Source of the DNA: CAZTHM01 sp041946825
GTDB lineage: Bacteria; Acidobacteriota; Terriglobia; UBA7540
Length of the DNA: 64,000 nucleotides
Direction of reading: 5' to 3'
Assembly (NCBI GenBank): GCA_041946825.1
Contig: JBHGBD010000003.1
Location: 124,001-188,000 of the forward strand
Under the pieces are notes generated by a model. That model was not told where the DNA came from. It saw nothing but the letters and a program-made list of their open reading frames with translations, and made no database searches. Position 1 is the stretch's first letter, and the number at the start of each line of letters is the position of its first letter. Positions 1 to 7,804 of the stretch are shown here, piece after piece. The position numbers were made by a program, and so were the translations under genes.

Positions 1-4
1 GAGG

Positions 5-40
5 CGGGAGTCAGGAGTCAGGAGTCGAGAGTCAGGAGCC
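5..40. repeat. low-complexity GAGTCAGGAGTC tract
   Basis: The first 40 bases repeat the heptamer-like unit GAGTCAG/GAGTCGA several times. Similar simple tracts occur near 43573-43603 and 62494-62523 (GTGACAAGTGACGAGTGA type). The rest of 1-122 shows no gene; the first start codon is at 123. Confidence 0.5.
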
Positions 41-122
41 GGATATCAAGATTCAGTAATTCTCGGACCTTTGCCATCCGGGAACTGGCAACCGGCAACT
101 GGGAACTGAGAGGATTTAGATT

Positions 123-896
123 ATGCGCAATGTGCTGGCTGTGGCGGGCAAGGAGCTTCGCCACTATTTCCACTCGCCCATCGCCTACCTGGTGATGACG
201 GTGTGGACCGCCTTGTGCGGGTTCATCTTTTACGTGCTGACCGGGAACCTTGTCGCGCAGACCCTGCGAATGCAGATGATGGGGCGCGGGGCGCCTCCGA
301 TGAGCTTGAATGAGTTCATCATCCGCAACATGCTGCAGGGAATCCTGATGGTGGTTCTGCTCTTTCTTCTGCCGCTGGTGACGATGCGGCTCTATGCGGA
401 GGAAAAGCGCTCGGGGACGATCGAGCTGCTGGTGACCTCGCCGCTCACGGACCTGCAAATAATTCTCGGCAAGTTCCTGGGCGCGCTGGCGCTTTACGCG
501 GTTCTGGTCGCGATCGCGTTCCTCTATATCGGCGTGCTGTTTATCTACGGAAACCCCAATGCCAAGCCGCTGATCGCCAACGCGCTGGGCCTGCTTCTGT
601 TTGGCGCGGCGCTGCTGGCGCTGGGGATGTGGTTCTCGACCTTCACCAAAAACCAGATCATCGCCGGCGTTGTCTCGATGGTGGCTTTTCTGGTGCTCTG
701 GATTCTCGACTGGACACAGTCCTTTTCGACCGGCAAGGTGGCCAGCGTGGCGTCCTACATGTCGCTGAGCACCCACCTGGACAATTTCGCCAAAGGTGTA
801 ATCGATCTGGGTGATACGGTGTATTTCGTTTCGCTGGTGGCGCTGGGAATCTTTCTGACGGCCCGCTCGGTTGAGGCCCTGAAGGGGAGGGCATGA
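123..896 (+). CDS. ABC-2 type transporter permease (GldF-like)
   Basis: This 257-residue protein is an integral membrane permease with about six hydrophobic segments, roughly at residues 17-37, 70-90, 115-140, 150-168, 178-195 and 230-250. The ABC-2 signature region EEKRSGTIELLVTSPLTD follows the second segment, as in GldF and related permeases. The next gene starts within its stop codon (ATGA overlap) and is a GldG-type auxiliary protein, so the pair forms part of one exporter complex in the cytoplasmic membrane. The ATPase is not in the window and probably lies just upstream on the same strand. The substrate is unknown. In gliding Bacteroidetes GldFG supports motility, but relatives are widespread in non-gliders, so no motility role is claimed. 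Confidence 0.85.
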   Translation: MRNVLAVAGKELRHYFHSPIAYLVMTVWTALCGFIFYVLTGNLVAQTLRMQMMGRGAPPMSLNEFIIRNMLQGILMVVLLFLLPLVTMRLYAEEKRSGTIELLVTSPLTDLQIILGKFLGALALYAVLVAIAFLYIGVLFIYGNPNAKPLIANALGLLLFGAALLALGMWFSTFTKNQIIAGVVSMVAFLVLWILDWTQSFSTGKVASVASYMSLSTHLDNFAKGVIDLGDTVYFVSLVALGIFLTARSVEALKGRA

Positions 897-2272
897 CAAT
901 GGCAACGAAGGACGGCGGCGTCGGCCGGAAGGTTCTCGAGGGCGCGAACACTCTGATTTACACGGCGGTGGCGGTCGCGATCGTCGTCGTCGCGAACTGG
1001 TTTGTGGACCGCCACAACCATCGCTGGGATCTGACCCCCAGCCAGAAATACAGCCTCTCGGAGCAGACCAAAAAGATCCTGAAGGGGCTTTCCCGCGACA
1101 TCACGATTTACGTTTTCGATCGCGAGCGCGGCAACCGGAGCACGCGCGATTTGATCGACAATTACAAAGTGGTGAGCCCCAAGGTTACGGTCCGCTACGT
1201 CGATCCCACGCGCGATCCGGTTCTGGCCAAGCAATTCAATGTGCGGCGCGACGGCACGATCATCGTGGCGAGCGCGGAAAAGCAGTTCGAAGCGCAGACC
1301 GAGACGGAAGAGGGCGTGACCAACGCCGTCGTCCGGCTGCTCAAGGGGCAAAAGACGATCTACTTCATCCAGGGGCACGGGGAACGGGACGTCGAGAGCT
1401 CCGAGCGGCTCGGCTACGCCAACTTCAAGAAAGCGCTCGAGAACGAGAACTACCTCACCAAGACCCAAGTGCTGATGCAGAAGATGGAGATTCCCGCTGA
1501 CTGCTCGCTCCTGGTGATCGCCGGGCCGAAGAACGACTACCTCCCGCAGGAAATCGACGTCATCAAGAAGTATCTGGAGGGCGGCGGGCACGCGCTGGTT
1601 TTGGTTGATCCGGGAATGGAGATTCCCAATCTCGCCAAGCTGCTGGCGGATTGGAACGTGACGGTCCGCAACGACCTGGTCATCGACGAGAACCCCATCG
1701 CCCAGGTCTTCGGCACGCGGCCGGAGATGCCGCTGGTCATCAACTATGGGACGAGCCCGATTGTTCAGCCGCTGGCGCGCACCGCGACACTGTTTCCTTT
1801 GACGCGCTCCTTCCAGACGGGGAAGGAATCCAAGGCGGGCGTCACCACCGAGTCGCTGTGCGAGACAACTTCCGCCAGCTACAGCTATACCGACTTCAAC
1901 CCCAAGGTGCGCGAAATCGCCTTTCGGAATGGCAAAGACATCCGCGGGCCGCTGACCGTGGCGGTCTCGGGCAGTGTGACGACCGGTAACGGCGAGAGCA
2001 AGAAGGAAGGTCGCTTCGTCGCCGTGGGCAGCTCGCTCGTGGCGACGAACAACTTCCTGGGTTTCCAGGGCAACCGCGACCTGGTGATGAACATGGTCAA
2101 CTGGCTCTCGGCGGATGAAGACCTGATTTCCGTCCGGCCCAAGCCGCCGGAATCCCAGGAGCTCAACCTCACGAACGCGCAAATGCGGCGGATCTTTTTC
2201 GGAGGAGTCATCGGATTGCCCTTGCTGATCGTCGCGGCGGGATTCGCGGTCTGGTGGCGACGGCGGGGGTAA
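893..2272 (+). CDS. GldG-family ABC transporter auxiliary protein
   Basis: A 459-residue membrane-anchored protein with one N-terminal hydrophobic segment (about residues 18-36) and one near the C-terminus (about 437-453, followed by WWRRRG). The long middle part matches the ABC-transporter auxiliary (GldG/IflA-like) family, including the region around SQKYSLSEQTKKIL and the later IAGPKNDYLPQEI and YLEGGGHALVLVDPG stretches. Its start overlaps the stop of the permease by four bases, so the two are probably translationally coupled. Such proteins are thought to work outside the membrane with the permease; the exact task is not known. Confidence 0.85.
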   Translation: MTMATKDGGVGRKVLEGANTLIYTAVAVAIVVVANWFVDRHNHRWDLTPSQKYSLSEQTKKILKGLSRDITIYVFDRERGNRSTRDLIDNYKVVSPKVTVRYVDPTRDPVLAKQFNVRRDGTIIVASAEKQFEAQTETEEGVTNAVVRLLKGQKTIYFIQGHGERDVESSERLGYANFKKALENENYLTKTQVLMQKMEIPADCSLLVIAGPKNDYLPQEIDVIKKYLEGGGHALVLVDPGMEIPNLAKLLADWNVTVRNDLVIDENPIAQVFGTRPEMPLVINYGTSPIVQPLARTATLFPLTRSFQTGKESKAGVTTESLCETTSASYSYTDFNPKVREIAFRNGKDIRGPLTVAVSGSVTTGNGESKKEGRFVAVGSSLVATNNFLGFQGNRDLVMNMVNWLSADEDLISVRPKPPESQELNLTNAQMRRIFFGGVIGLPLLIVAAGFAVWWRRRG

Positions 2273-2304
2273 AGACCGAGCCGTGCAACAACGGAGTCGG
2301 GCCC

Positions 2305-2391
2305 TTGCCCTCACCCCCAGCCCTCTCCCTCAGGGAGAGGGAGACTGACTGCGGGGAATATGCGGATTCTTCGCTGCGCTCAGAATGACAC
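2305..2391. repeat. intergenic palindromic repeats (GGGAGAGGG type plus half of the CTCAGAATGACA type)
   Basis: Between two co-directional genes lie a CCCTCTCCCTCAGGGAGAGGG-like palindrome (about 2320-2341) and one end of a second repeat family, TTCTTCGCTGCGCTCAGAAT (from 2367). Both recur elsewhere in the window: the first at 4709-4850, 50061-50110 and 50649-50712, the second at 5851-5950, 35483-35614 and 63747-63838. Confidence 0.7.
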
Positions 2392-2401
2392 CTAACCTGC
2401 C

Positions 2402-3739
2402 ATGAAAAGGAAATACCTTCACACGCTCATTGCGTTAGTTGTACTCGCCCTGATGTGGGCGGGCTTCACGTACTGGGACAAACACAAGTCGTCCGAGCCT
2501 GCCAAGTCGGATACGACCACGAACCAGGAGAAATTGCTGGCGGTCGAAAGCAGCCACATCCAATCGTTGACCATCAAGCCGCGCGACGGCGAAGCCATCA
2601 CCTGCCGGCGCGAGGGCGGGAACTGGGTGATCGTCGAGCCCAAGAAAGTTCCCGCCGATTCGAATACGGTTTCAAGCCTGCTCAGCAGCCTGACGGGAGC
2701 AACGATCGGCCAGGTGGTGGACGCCAAGCCCGCGAACCTGAAGAATTTCGGACTCGACACGCCCAGCGCCACACTCCAGGTTCTGACTGACGCCAAGCCG
2801 GCGCAATTCACCCTCTCGCTGGGCGATGAGACTCCGACCAGCGGCGAGGTCTATGCGCAGGTGGCGGGGAACCCGCGCGTGGTGACGCTGGCGAGTTACC
2901 TGAAAACTTCCCTCGTCAAAAACCTCTTTGACCTGCGTGACAAGCGAATCATCACGCTTTCGAGCAGCGAGGTCCAGCGCATCGAGGTCGACGCGAAAGG
3001 GAAGCGCTGGACGATCGCCAAAAACCCCGAAGGCGTCTGGGACCTGGTGCTGCCTCCCGCCGTGCGCGCCGACCGGTTCACCGTGGAAGGGATCGTCAAC
3101 CGCCTGCAAAACGCCACCATGCAGAGCGTCGCCGCCGAAGACAAGAAAGACACGTCGAAATACGGTTTTGGCGCTCCGGAACTGAGCGTGAAAGTAATCG
3201 GGCCGGGGGTGACCCAGACCCTCGTGGTGGGAAAGAAGGAGAAGGAAAAGTATTACGCCGTGAATTCGGCGCTTGATCCGGTCTTTACACTCGAATCGAC
3301 TTTCCCCGGCGAGTTCGAGAAGAGCCCCGACGACCTGCGCGACAAGAATCTGTTTTCGTTTTCCACCTTCGATGTGAAGAAACTGGAGGTCGAGACGCCC
3401 GGCGGCAAGCGGACGTTCGAGCGCCAGAAAGAGAACAAATGGAAACAGACGGCGCCGGGGGCGAAAGACGAGCCAACTGACAAAGTTGAGGCGCTGATTA
3501 ACCACCTGCGCGACCTGCGCGCCGATTCGTTTCCCGCCGGCGATAACATGGAGACTTACGGCTTGCAGAAGCCGGCCTATCGCTTCAAGGCGCAGTTCGG
3601 GGAGAAGAACGAAACAGAAACCGTCGAGGCCGCCAAAGTCGGCGAGCACGTCTACGCGCGCCGGCCTACCGACGCCCGCGCCAGCGAAGTTCCCAAGAAC
3701 ACGCTCGACGACATCGAAAAAGCGCTGAAAGAGCTTTAG
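2402..3739 (+). CDS. DUF4340 domain-containing protein
   Basis: A 445-residue protein with an N-terminal membrane anchor (about residues 7-22) and a long periplasm-facing body. The recurring segments of the type SLLSSLTGATIGQVV, FGLDTPSATLQV and YGFGAPELSVKV, each followed by a beta-rich stretch, are characteristic of DUF4340. Proteins of this family are regularly encoded right after GldF/GldG-type genes, as here (gap about 130 bases holding repeats), so it is probably a third component or partner of the same exporter. Biochemical function is unknown. The protein ends with a charged segment, DDIEKALKEL. Confidence 0.8.
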   Translation: MKRKYLHTLIALVVLALMWAGFTYWDKHKSSEPAKSDTTTNQEKLLAVESSHIQSLTIKPRDGEAITCRREGGNWVIVEPKKVPADSNTVSSLLSSLTGATIGQVVDAKPANLKNFGLDTPSATLQVLTDAKPAQFTLSLGDETPTSGEVYAQVAGNPRVVTLASYLKTSLVKNLFDLRDKRIITLSSSEVQRIEVDAKGKRWTIAKNPEGVWDLVLPPAVRADRFTVEGIVNRLQNATMQSVAAEDKKDTSKYGFGAPELSVKVIGPGVTQTLVVGKKEKEKYYAVNSALDPVFTLESTFPGEFEKSPDDLRDKNLFSFSTFDVKKLEVETPGGKRTFERQKENKWKQTAPGAKDEPTDKVEALINHLRDLRADSFPAGDNMETYGLQKPAYRFKAQFGEKNETETVEAAKVGEHVYARRPTDARASEVPKNTLDDIEKALKEL

Positions 3740-3854
3740 GGGCTGGGTCCTGGGGACTTGGTACTGGGTTGCGGGACTCGTGACTCGCAATTCGGGACTC
3801 CAGCAAGCCGATGATCTTCAGATCTCGCTCCCGAAATCCGAATCCCGAATTGCA

Positions 3855-4685
3855 TTACTTGTTCTTCCACACCGGCTTTCGTTTCTCGACCAGCGCCCTC
3901 AAGCCTTCCTGCGAATCCTGCAGCTCGAATAATTGGTTGAGGTAGATATCCTGAGAGCGTTTGAGGGCCTCCTCGAACGGCGCCCACGTTCCCTCGAAGA
4001 TAACGCGCTTCATGAGTGAAAGCACCGGCCCACTCTGGTCGGCGAGGCGTTTGACCAGCGCGTCCACGTTTTCCTTGAGCGCGGCCTTGGGGACGACGCG
4101 ATTCGCCAGCCCCATCGCCAGAGCCTGTTGGGCGCTGATCGGCTCGCCCGTCAGGAGGAGTTCCATGGCGCGCTTGGGCCCGATGACGCGGGGATAGACG
4201 ACGGCGCCCATGGGAGGAAAGACGCCCAGCTTGATTTCCGGCTGGAGGAAGCGGGCGTTTTCGCTGGCCACGACGAGGTCGCAGAAAGCCGCCAGTTCGC
4301 ACCCGGCGCCGCTCGCGATGCCATCGACGACGGCGAGGACGGGCTTGGCCACCTGCACCATGGCCAGAAGAACGCTATGGAACGCGTCCATCATCTGGAA
4401 GACGGTGTCGGCTTTGTACCCGGCCGCCTCGACGCCGGCGGAAAAGTAGCCCTCGCATTCCGGCGCGGAGTCGAGCAGGATCAGGCGCACATCGTCGCGG
4501 ATGTTCAGGCTCTCGATGGCACGCGTCATCTCCTTCAGCATTTCGATGTTGAAGACGTTGTGCTTGGGCCGCGCCATCGTCAGGTGTGCCACGTTCGTCG
4601 AGGCGTCCCAGTGGATGAACTGGAATGGCTTGTCCTCCTCCTCTTTCTCAGCACCCGTCAAGAAATCAGCACTCTCGTCGGCCAT
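3855..4685 (-). CDS. crotonase-fold acyl-CoA hydratase, cyclohexadienoyl-CoA hydratase-like
   Basis: A 276-residue enoyl-CoA hydratase/isomerase family enzyme. Crotonase oxyanion-hole segments are visible at FSAG (residues 81-84) and GIASGAGCELA (122-132). The ARPKHNVFNIEML start of the fold, the QPEIKLGVFPP segment (149-159) and the C-terminal IYLNQL...EKRKPVWKNK ending closely resemble cyclohexa-1,5-diene-1-carbonyl-CoA hydratases of anaerobic benzoyl-CoA breakdown. That is recognition from memory, not a search. The next upstream gene on the same strand (4851-5804) is another crotonase that resembles the following ring-opening enzyme. An ordinary enoyl-CoA hydratase remains possible, and no reductase gene is in view. 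Confidence 0.8.
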   Translation of the reverse strand: MADESADFLTGAEKEEEDKPFQFIHWDASTNVAHLTMARPKHNVFNIEMLKEMTRAIESLNIRDDVRLILLDSAPECEGYFSAGVEAAGYKADTVFQMMDAFHSVLLAMVQVAKPVLAVVDGIASGAGCELAAFCDLVVASENARFLQPEIKLGVFPPMGAVVYPRVIGPKRAMELLLTGEPISAQQALAMGLANRVVPKAALKENVDALVKRLADQSGPVLSLMKRVIFEGTWAPFEEALKRSQDIYLNQLFELQDSQEGLRALVEKRKPVWKNK

Positions 4686-4708
4686 GTCTTCCTCCTTGAA
4701 ATTCGGGC

Positions 4709-4850
4709 TCTCTCCCTCACCCGGCTCTCCCGCCCGCCGCGGAGGGCGGGATCGCCACCCTCTCCCTCCGGGAGAGGGTCAGAATCGCGCAATCCATCAC
4801 GTCCCTCTCCCCTTGGGAGAGGGCGCCCGAGGCACAAGGGCGGGTGAGGG
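4709..4850. repeat. compound palindromic repeat cluster (GGGAGAGGG family)
   Basis: The whole gap between the two crotonase genes is filled by stacked inverted repeats: CCGCCCGCCGCGGAGGGCGG, then two CCCTCTCC...GGGAGAGGG hairpins. The flanking words CCCTCACCC and GGGTGAGGG are the outer inverted ends of this repeat family at its other sites in the window. Confidence 0.75.
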
Positions 4851-5804
4851 CTATTTCAACTTAGTCCCGCACTTTCCGCAATAGGTAAACTCCTCCGGAA
4901 TTCCCTTGGCCCCGCACTCACGACAAGTGCGCGTGGGGGGCCCCCAGAGAAACTCGCTCGAGCCGCCGGCGGCCGCGCGCTCGCGGATGCCGCGATAATC
5001 CGCGGGCCGCTTCTCTACGAACGCCTGCACGCCCTCGTACGGCTCCCACGAGGTGGAATGGATGGCCAGCCAGTCGCGCGCGTGCCCGGCGGTCAGCGAC
5101 CAGGCGAGGTCTTTCCAGAAATCGAGCTGCTGCCGGGTGTAACGCGTGCACTCAGGAAACTTCTGGATGAGCTTGCGCGCCAGCGCATTCATGGTGCGGT
5201 CGAGTTGCCGGTAGGGCACGACCTCGTTGACCAGCCCCCACGAGAGGGCCTGCTCGGCGCTGATCTCGTCGCAAGTGAGCAGGAGTTCGCGCGCGCGGCG
5301 CTCGCCGATGGCCAGCGTCAGCCACTGCGTCGAGCCCAGCGCGTCCACGAGGCCCACGCGCGTGCCGGCCTGCATGAAGCGCGCGTGGTCGGCGGCGACG
5401 GCGAGGTCAGCGGCGAGGTTCCAGTCGTTTCCGCCTCCCGCCACCACGCCGTTGATGCGCGCGATCGTGGGCTTGCCGAGGTGCCGGAAAAGATCCAGCG
5501 CTTCAAACAGCAGACCTTGCCACTTCCAATAGTCGCGCGGGCGCCTGAGGAACTGGGCGGAGAATTCCTGGGCGTCGCCGCCCGAGCAGAAGGCCTTCTC
5601 GCCGGCCCCCGTCAGCACCACGACGGCGACGGCATCATCCCACGCCGCGTCGCGAAACGCTTTTTTCATCTCGCGCAGCGTCTGCGCGGAGTAGGCGTTG
5701 AAAACCTCGGGCCGGTTGAGCGTGACGCGCGCCACTCCATCCTTCTTCTCGTAAAGGATTTCCTCGAAGGCGAGTCGCGATTTGGTCGAGGGACCTGTGC
5801 CCAC
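4851..5804 (-). CDS. crotonase-fold acyl-CoA hydratase/hydrolase with C-terminal zinc ribbon
   Basis: A 317-residue crotonase-superfamily protein. The oxyanion-hole segments are FCSGGDAQEF (residues 72-81) and NGVVAGGGNDWNLAADL (118-134). The LNRPEVFNAYSAQTLREM start, AFCSGGDA, GGGNDW and FPECTRYTRQQLDFWKD stretches recall 6-oxocyclohex-1-ene-1-carbonyl-CoA hydrolase (BamA/Oah) and DHNA-CoA synthase relatives. The last 25 residues form an added zinc ribbon with cysteines at about 294, 297, 309 and 312 (CREC...CGKCG), which is not part of the usual crotonase fold. With the neighbouring cyclohexadienoyl-CoA hydratase-like gene it suggests a ring-cleavage type acyl-CoA route, but substrate specificity cannot be read from sequence alone. 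Confidence 0.75.
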   Translation of the reverse strand: MGTGPSTKSRLAFEEILYEKKDGVARVTLNRPEVFNAYSAQTLREMKKAFRDAAWDDAVAVVVLTGAGEKAFCSGGDAQEFSAQFLRRPRDYWKWQGLLFEALDLFRHLGKPTIARINGVVAGGGNDWNLAADLAVAADHARFMQAGTRVGLVDALGSTQWLTLAIGERRARELLLTCDEISAEQALSWGLVNEVVPYRQLDRTMNALARKLIQKFPECTRYTRQQLDFWKDLAWSLTAGHARDWLAIHSTSWEPYEGVQAFVEKRPADYRGIRERAAAGGSSEFLWGPPTRTCRECGAKGIPEEFTYCGKCGTKLK

Positions 5805-5850
5805 GGATTATCACCAACTCAAACAATATGCTGAAAGACGGCAATCGATG

Positions 5851-5950
5851 TGATCCTGAGGAGCCCCGATGTTCTGTATCGGGACGACGAAGGATCTCCG
5901 CATTTGTCCTTGGGAAAATGCAGATTCTTCGCTTCGCTCAGAATGACACT
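5851..5950. repeat. MITE-like inverted repeat (CATCCTGAGG...CTCAGAATGACA family)
   Basis: A 100-bp element with inverted ends: GATCCTGAGG and GACGAAGGATCT on the left, AGATTCTTCGCTTCGCTCAG and AATGACA on the right. An inner pair (CCCGATGTTCT / GTATCGGG) makes a second hairpin. The right end touches the stop codon of the thiolase gene. Confidence 0.75.
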
Positions 5951-7130
5951 AATCGCAGGCTTCCAATTCCAGCGCCATTCCCATTCCGCCCGAAACGCAG
6001 AGCGTGGCGAGCCCGCGTCGCGCCTGCCGCTTGAGCATCTCATGGAGCAGCGTCACGGTGATCCGCGCGCCAGTACAGCCGATGGGATGGCCGAGGGCGA
6101 TCGCGCCGCCATTGACGTTCAAGCGGTCGCGGTCGAAATGCAGCTCGCGATCGCACGCCAGCACCTGGGCCGCAAACGCTTCATTCAGCTCGATCAGATC
6201 GTACTCCTCAAGCTTGCGTCCGGTCTTCCTCAGCAGTTTCCGCACGGCGGGCACAGGGCCAATCCCCATCGTCCGCGGGTCGACTCCGACGCTTGTAAAA
6301 TCCACGATTCGAGCCAGAGGTTTTGAAGTCGAGCGCTTCGCGCGCTCTTCGGAAGCCAGAACCAGCGCCGCCGCGCCGTCGGTAATGCCGGAAGAGTTTC
6401 CTGCAGTAATCGTACCGCTTTTTGAAAACACTGGAGGTAATTTCGCCAGCGCTTCCGGGGTCGCATCGAAGCGCGGGTGCTCGTCGGTCTGGAAAAGCCG
6501 TTCGCCTCTTTTTTCTTTCACGGTGAGAGGAACGATCTCCTCGGCAAAACGGTTCCCCTCGATGGATCGTCTGGCGCGCTGCTGGCTGGAGAGGGCATAG
6601 GCGTCCTGCTCGTCGCGCGAGATGTGGTATTGCTCGGCGAGCACTTCCGCCGTCTCGCCCATAATCATTCCAGACAGGGGACAAAGAAAACCGTCCTGAT
6701 ACATGCCGTCCACGAGCGTCTGGTGTCCGAGCCGCGCGCCCCACCGCGCGCCTTCCACAAAATAGGGAACGCGGCTCATCGCTTCCGTCCCGCCTACCAG
6801 GACCGCTTGGGCGTTGCCCAGAACAACCTCCTGGTACCCAAGCGCGATAGCTTTCATTCCTGAGGCGCAGGCTTGGTTGATCGTGTACGCCGGAACTGTG
6901 ACCGGAACGCCAGATCGAACGGCGATTTGACGCGCGGGGTTCGGGCCGTTTCCCGCCTGCCGCGCGTGGCCGAAAATGACTTCCTCAATTTCCGCCGCGT
7001 CCACGCCGGCCCGCGCGAGTGCCGCCTGGGCGGCGATCACACCCAAGTCGGGGGCGGTGAAATCGCGCAGGGAGCCGCCGAACTTGCCGATGGCCGTGCG
7101 CACCGCGCTGAGGACGAAGACGCTTTTCAT
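5949..7130 (-). CDS. thiolase (acetyl-CoA C-acetyltransferase)
   Basis: A 393-residue thiolase of normal length. The acylated nucleophile is Cys88 in NQACASGMKA, and the catalytic pair is His348 in GHPIGCTGAR and Cys378 in CVSGGMGMA, so all active-site residues are present. It condenses or cleaves 3-ketoacyl-CoA in the cytoplasm. It lies on the same strand as the two crotonase-fold genes that follow, separated by one MITE-like repeat, which fits a shared acyl-CoA degradation role: hydratase, ring or chain processing, then thiolysis. Acetoacetyl-CoA thiolase and a broader degradative thiolase cannot be told apart here. Confidence 0.9.
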   Translation of the reverse strand: MKSVFVLSAVRTAIGKFGGSLRDFTAPDLGVIAAQAALARAGVDAAEIEEVIFGHARQAGNGPNPARQIAVRSGVPVTVPAYTINQACASGMKAIALGYQEVVLGNAQAVLVGGTEAMSRVPYFVEGARWGARLGHQTLVDGMYQDGFLCPLSGMIMGETAEVLAEQYHISRDEQDAYALSSQQRARRSIEGNRFAEEIVPLTVKEKRGERLFQTDEHPRFDATPEALAKLPPVFSKSGTITAGNSSGITDGAAALVLASEERAKRSTSKPLARIVDFTSVGVDPRTMGIGPVPAVRKLLRKTGRKLEEYDLIELNEAFAAQVLACDRELHFDRDRLNVNGGAIALGHPIGCTGARITVTLLHEMLKRQARRGLATLCVSGGMGMALELEACD

Positions 7131-7242
7131 GGAGGAGCAAATGCTATCACAGGCGCCGCTTGGGTTGTAGCACCGGCCTAAGCGCCGGCGCGACGCGGAG
7201 CAGGGGTTGGGATAAGATGGTTACAGGGGGAGGGGTTGGGAA

Positions 7243-7716
7243 ATGTATCGAGGAATGATCAAAATTGTCGCAGTTTCCATGATGACGCTTACGGCTTGGA
7301 GCGCGGGGAGCGGGCCGCTCTACGACGAGCAGGCCGACGCGCGCCAGCAGATTGCCGAGGCGATCAAGAGAGCTTCGAATTCGGGATCTTCCCCCAGAAA
7401 CATCGTCCTCGATTTCGGAGCCAACTGGTGTTTCGACTGCCACGTGCTGGAAGAGCAGATGCGCAAGCCCGAACTGGCGGTGCTGATCGAAAAGAACTTT
7501 GTGGTGGTGAAGGTCGATGTGGGCCGCTACGACAAGAACCTGGATTTAGCGGAAAAGTATCGCGTGCCCCTCGTCAAAGGCATTCCCGCGCTGGCGGTTC
7601 TCGATTCACGCGGCAGGCTTCTCTACGCGCAGGACCAGGGTGAGTTTCAGGACGCCCGGCACTTGAGCTTCGACGGCATCAAAGCGTTTTTCGAGCGTTG
7701 GAAGCCGAAGCGCTGA
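7243..7716 (+). CDS. thioredoxin-fold protein, probably exported
   Basis: A 157-residue protein with an N-terminal hydrophobic segment (about residues 6-22) and a thioredoxin-like domain. The redox motif is CFDC (63-66) in the context DFGANWCFDCHVLEE; the fold continues with a conserved cis-Pro stretch, VKGIPALAVLD. This pattern resembles the DsbD C-terminal/thioredoxin_7 type rather than cytosolic thioredoxin. The N-terminus looks like a signal or membrane anchor, so a thiol-disulfide role outside the cytoplasm is likely. A second ATG at 7255 could be the true start. It stands alone between two minus-strand blocks. Confidence 0.75.
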   Translation: MYRGMIKIVAVSMMTLTAWSAGSGPLYDEQADARQQIAEAIKRASNSGSSPRNIVLDFGANWCFDCHVLEEQMRKPELAVLIEKNFVVVKVDVGRYDKNLDLAEKYRVPLVKGIPALAVLDSRGRLLYAQDQGEFQDARHLSFDGIKAFFERWKPKR

Positions 7717-7804
7717 AGCCTCGGCGGGTCCTCAGCTTTTTTGGTTAAGCCCGGTCGATGCTCCCACCAGGCGATTCTCGTTCCGATTGAGGCTGCGCGC
7801 CAAG

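Noticed and set aside
755..2314. Long minus-strand frame of 519 codons opposite the GldG-like gene
   Set aside because: Arginine/histidine/alanine-rich translation without recognisable domain, fully antisense to a good gene; a product of high GC.
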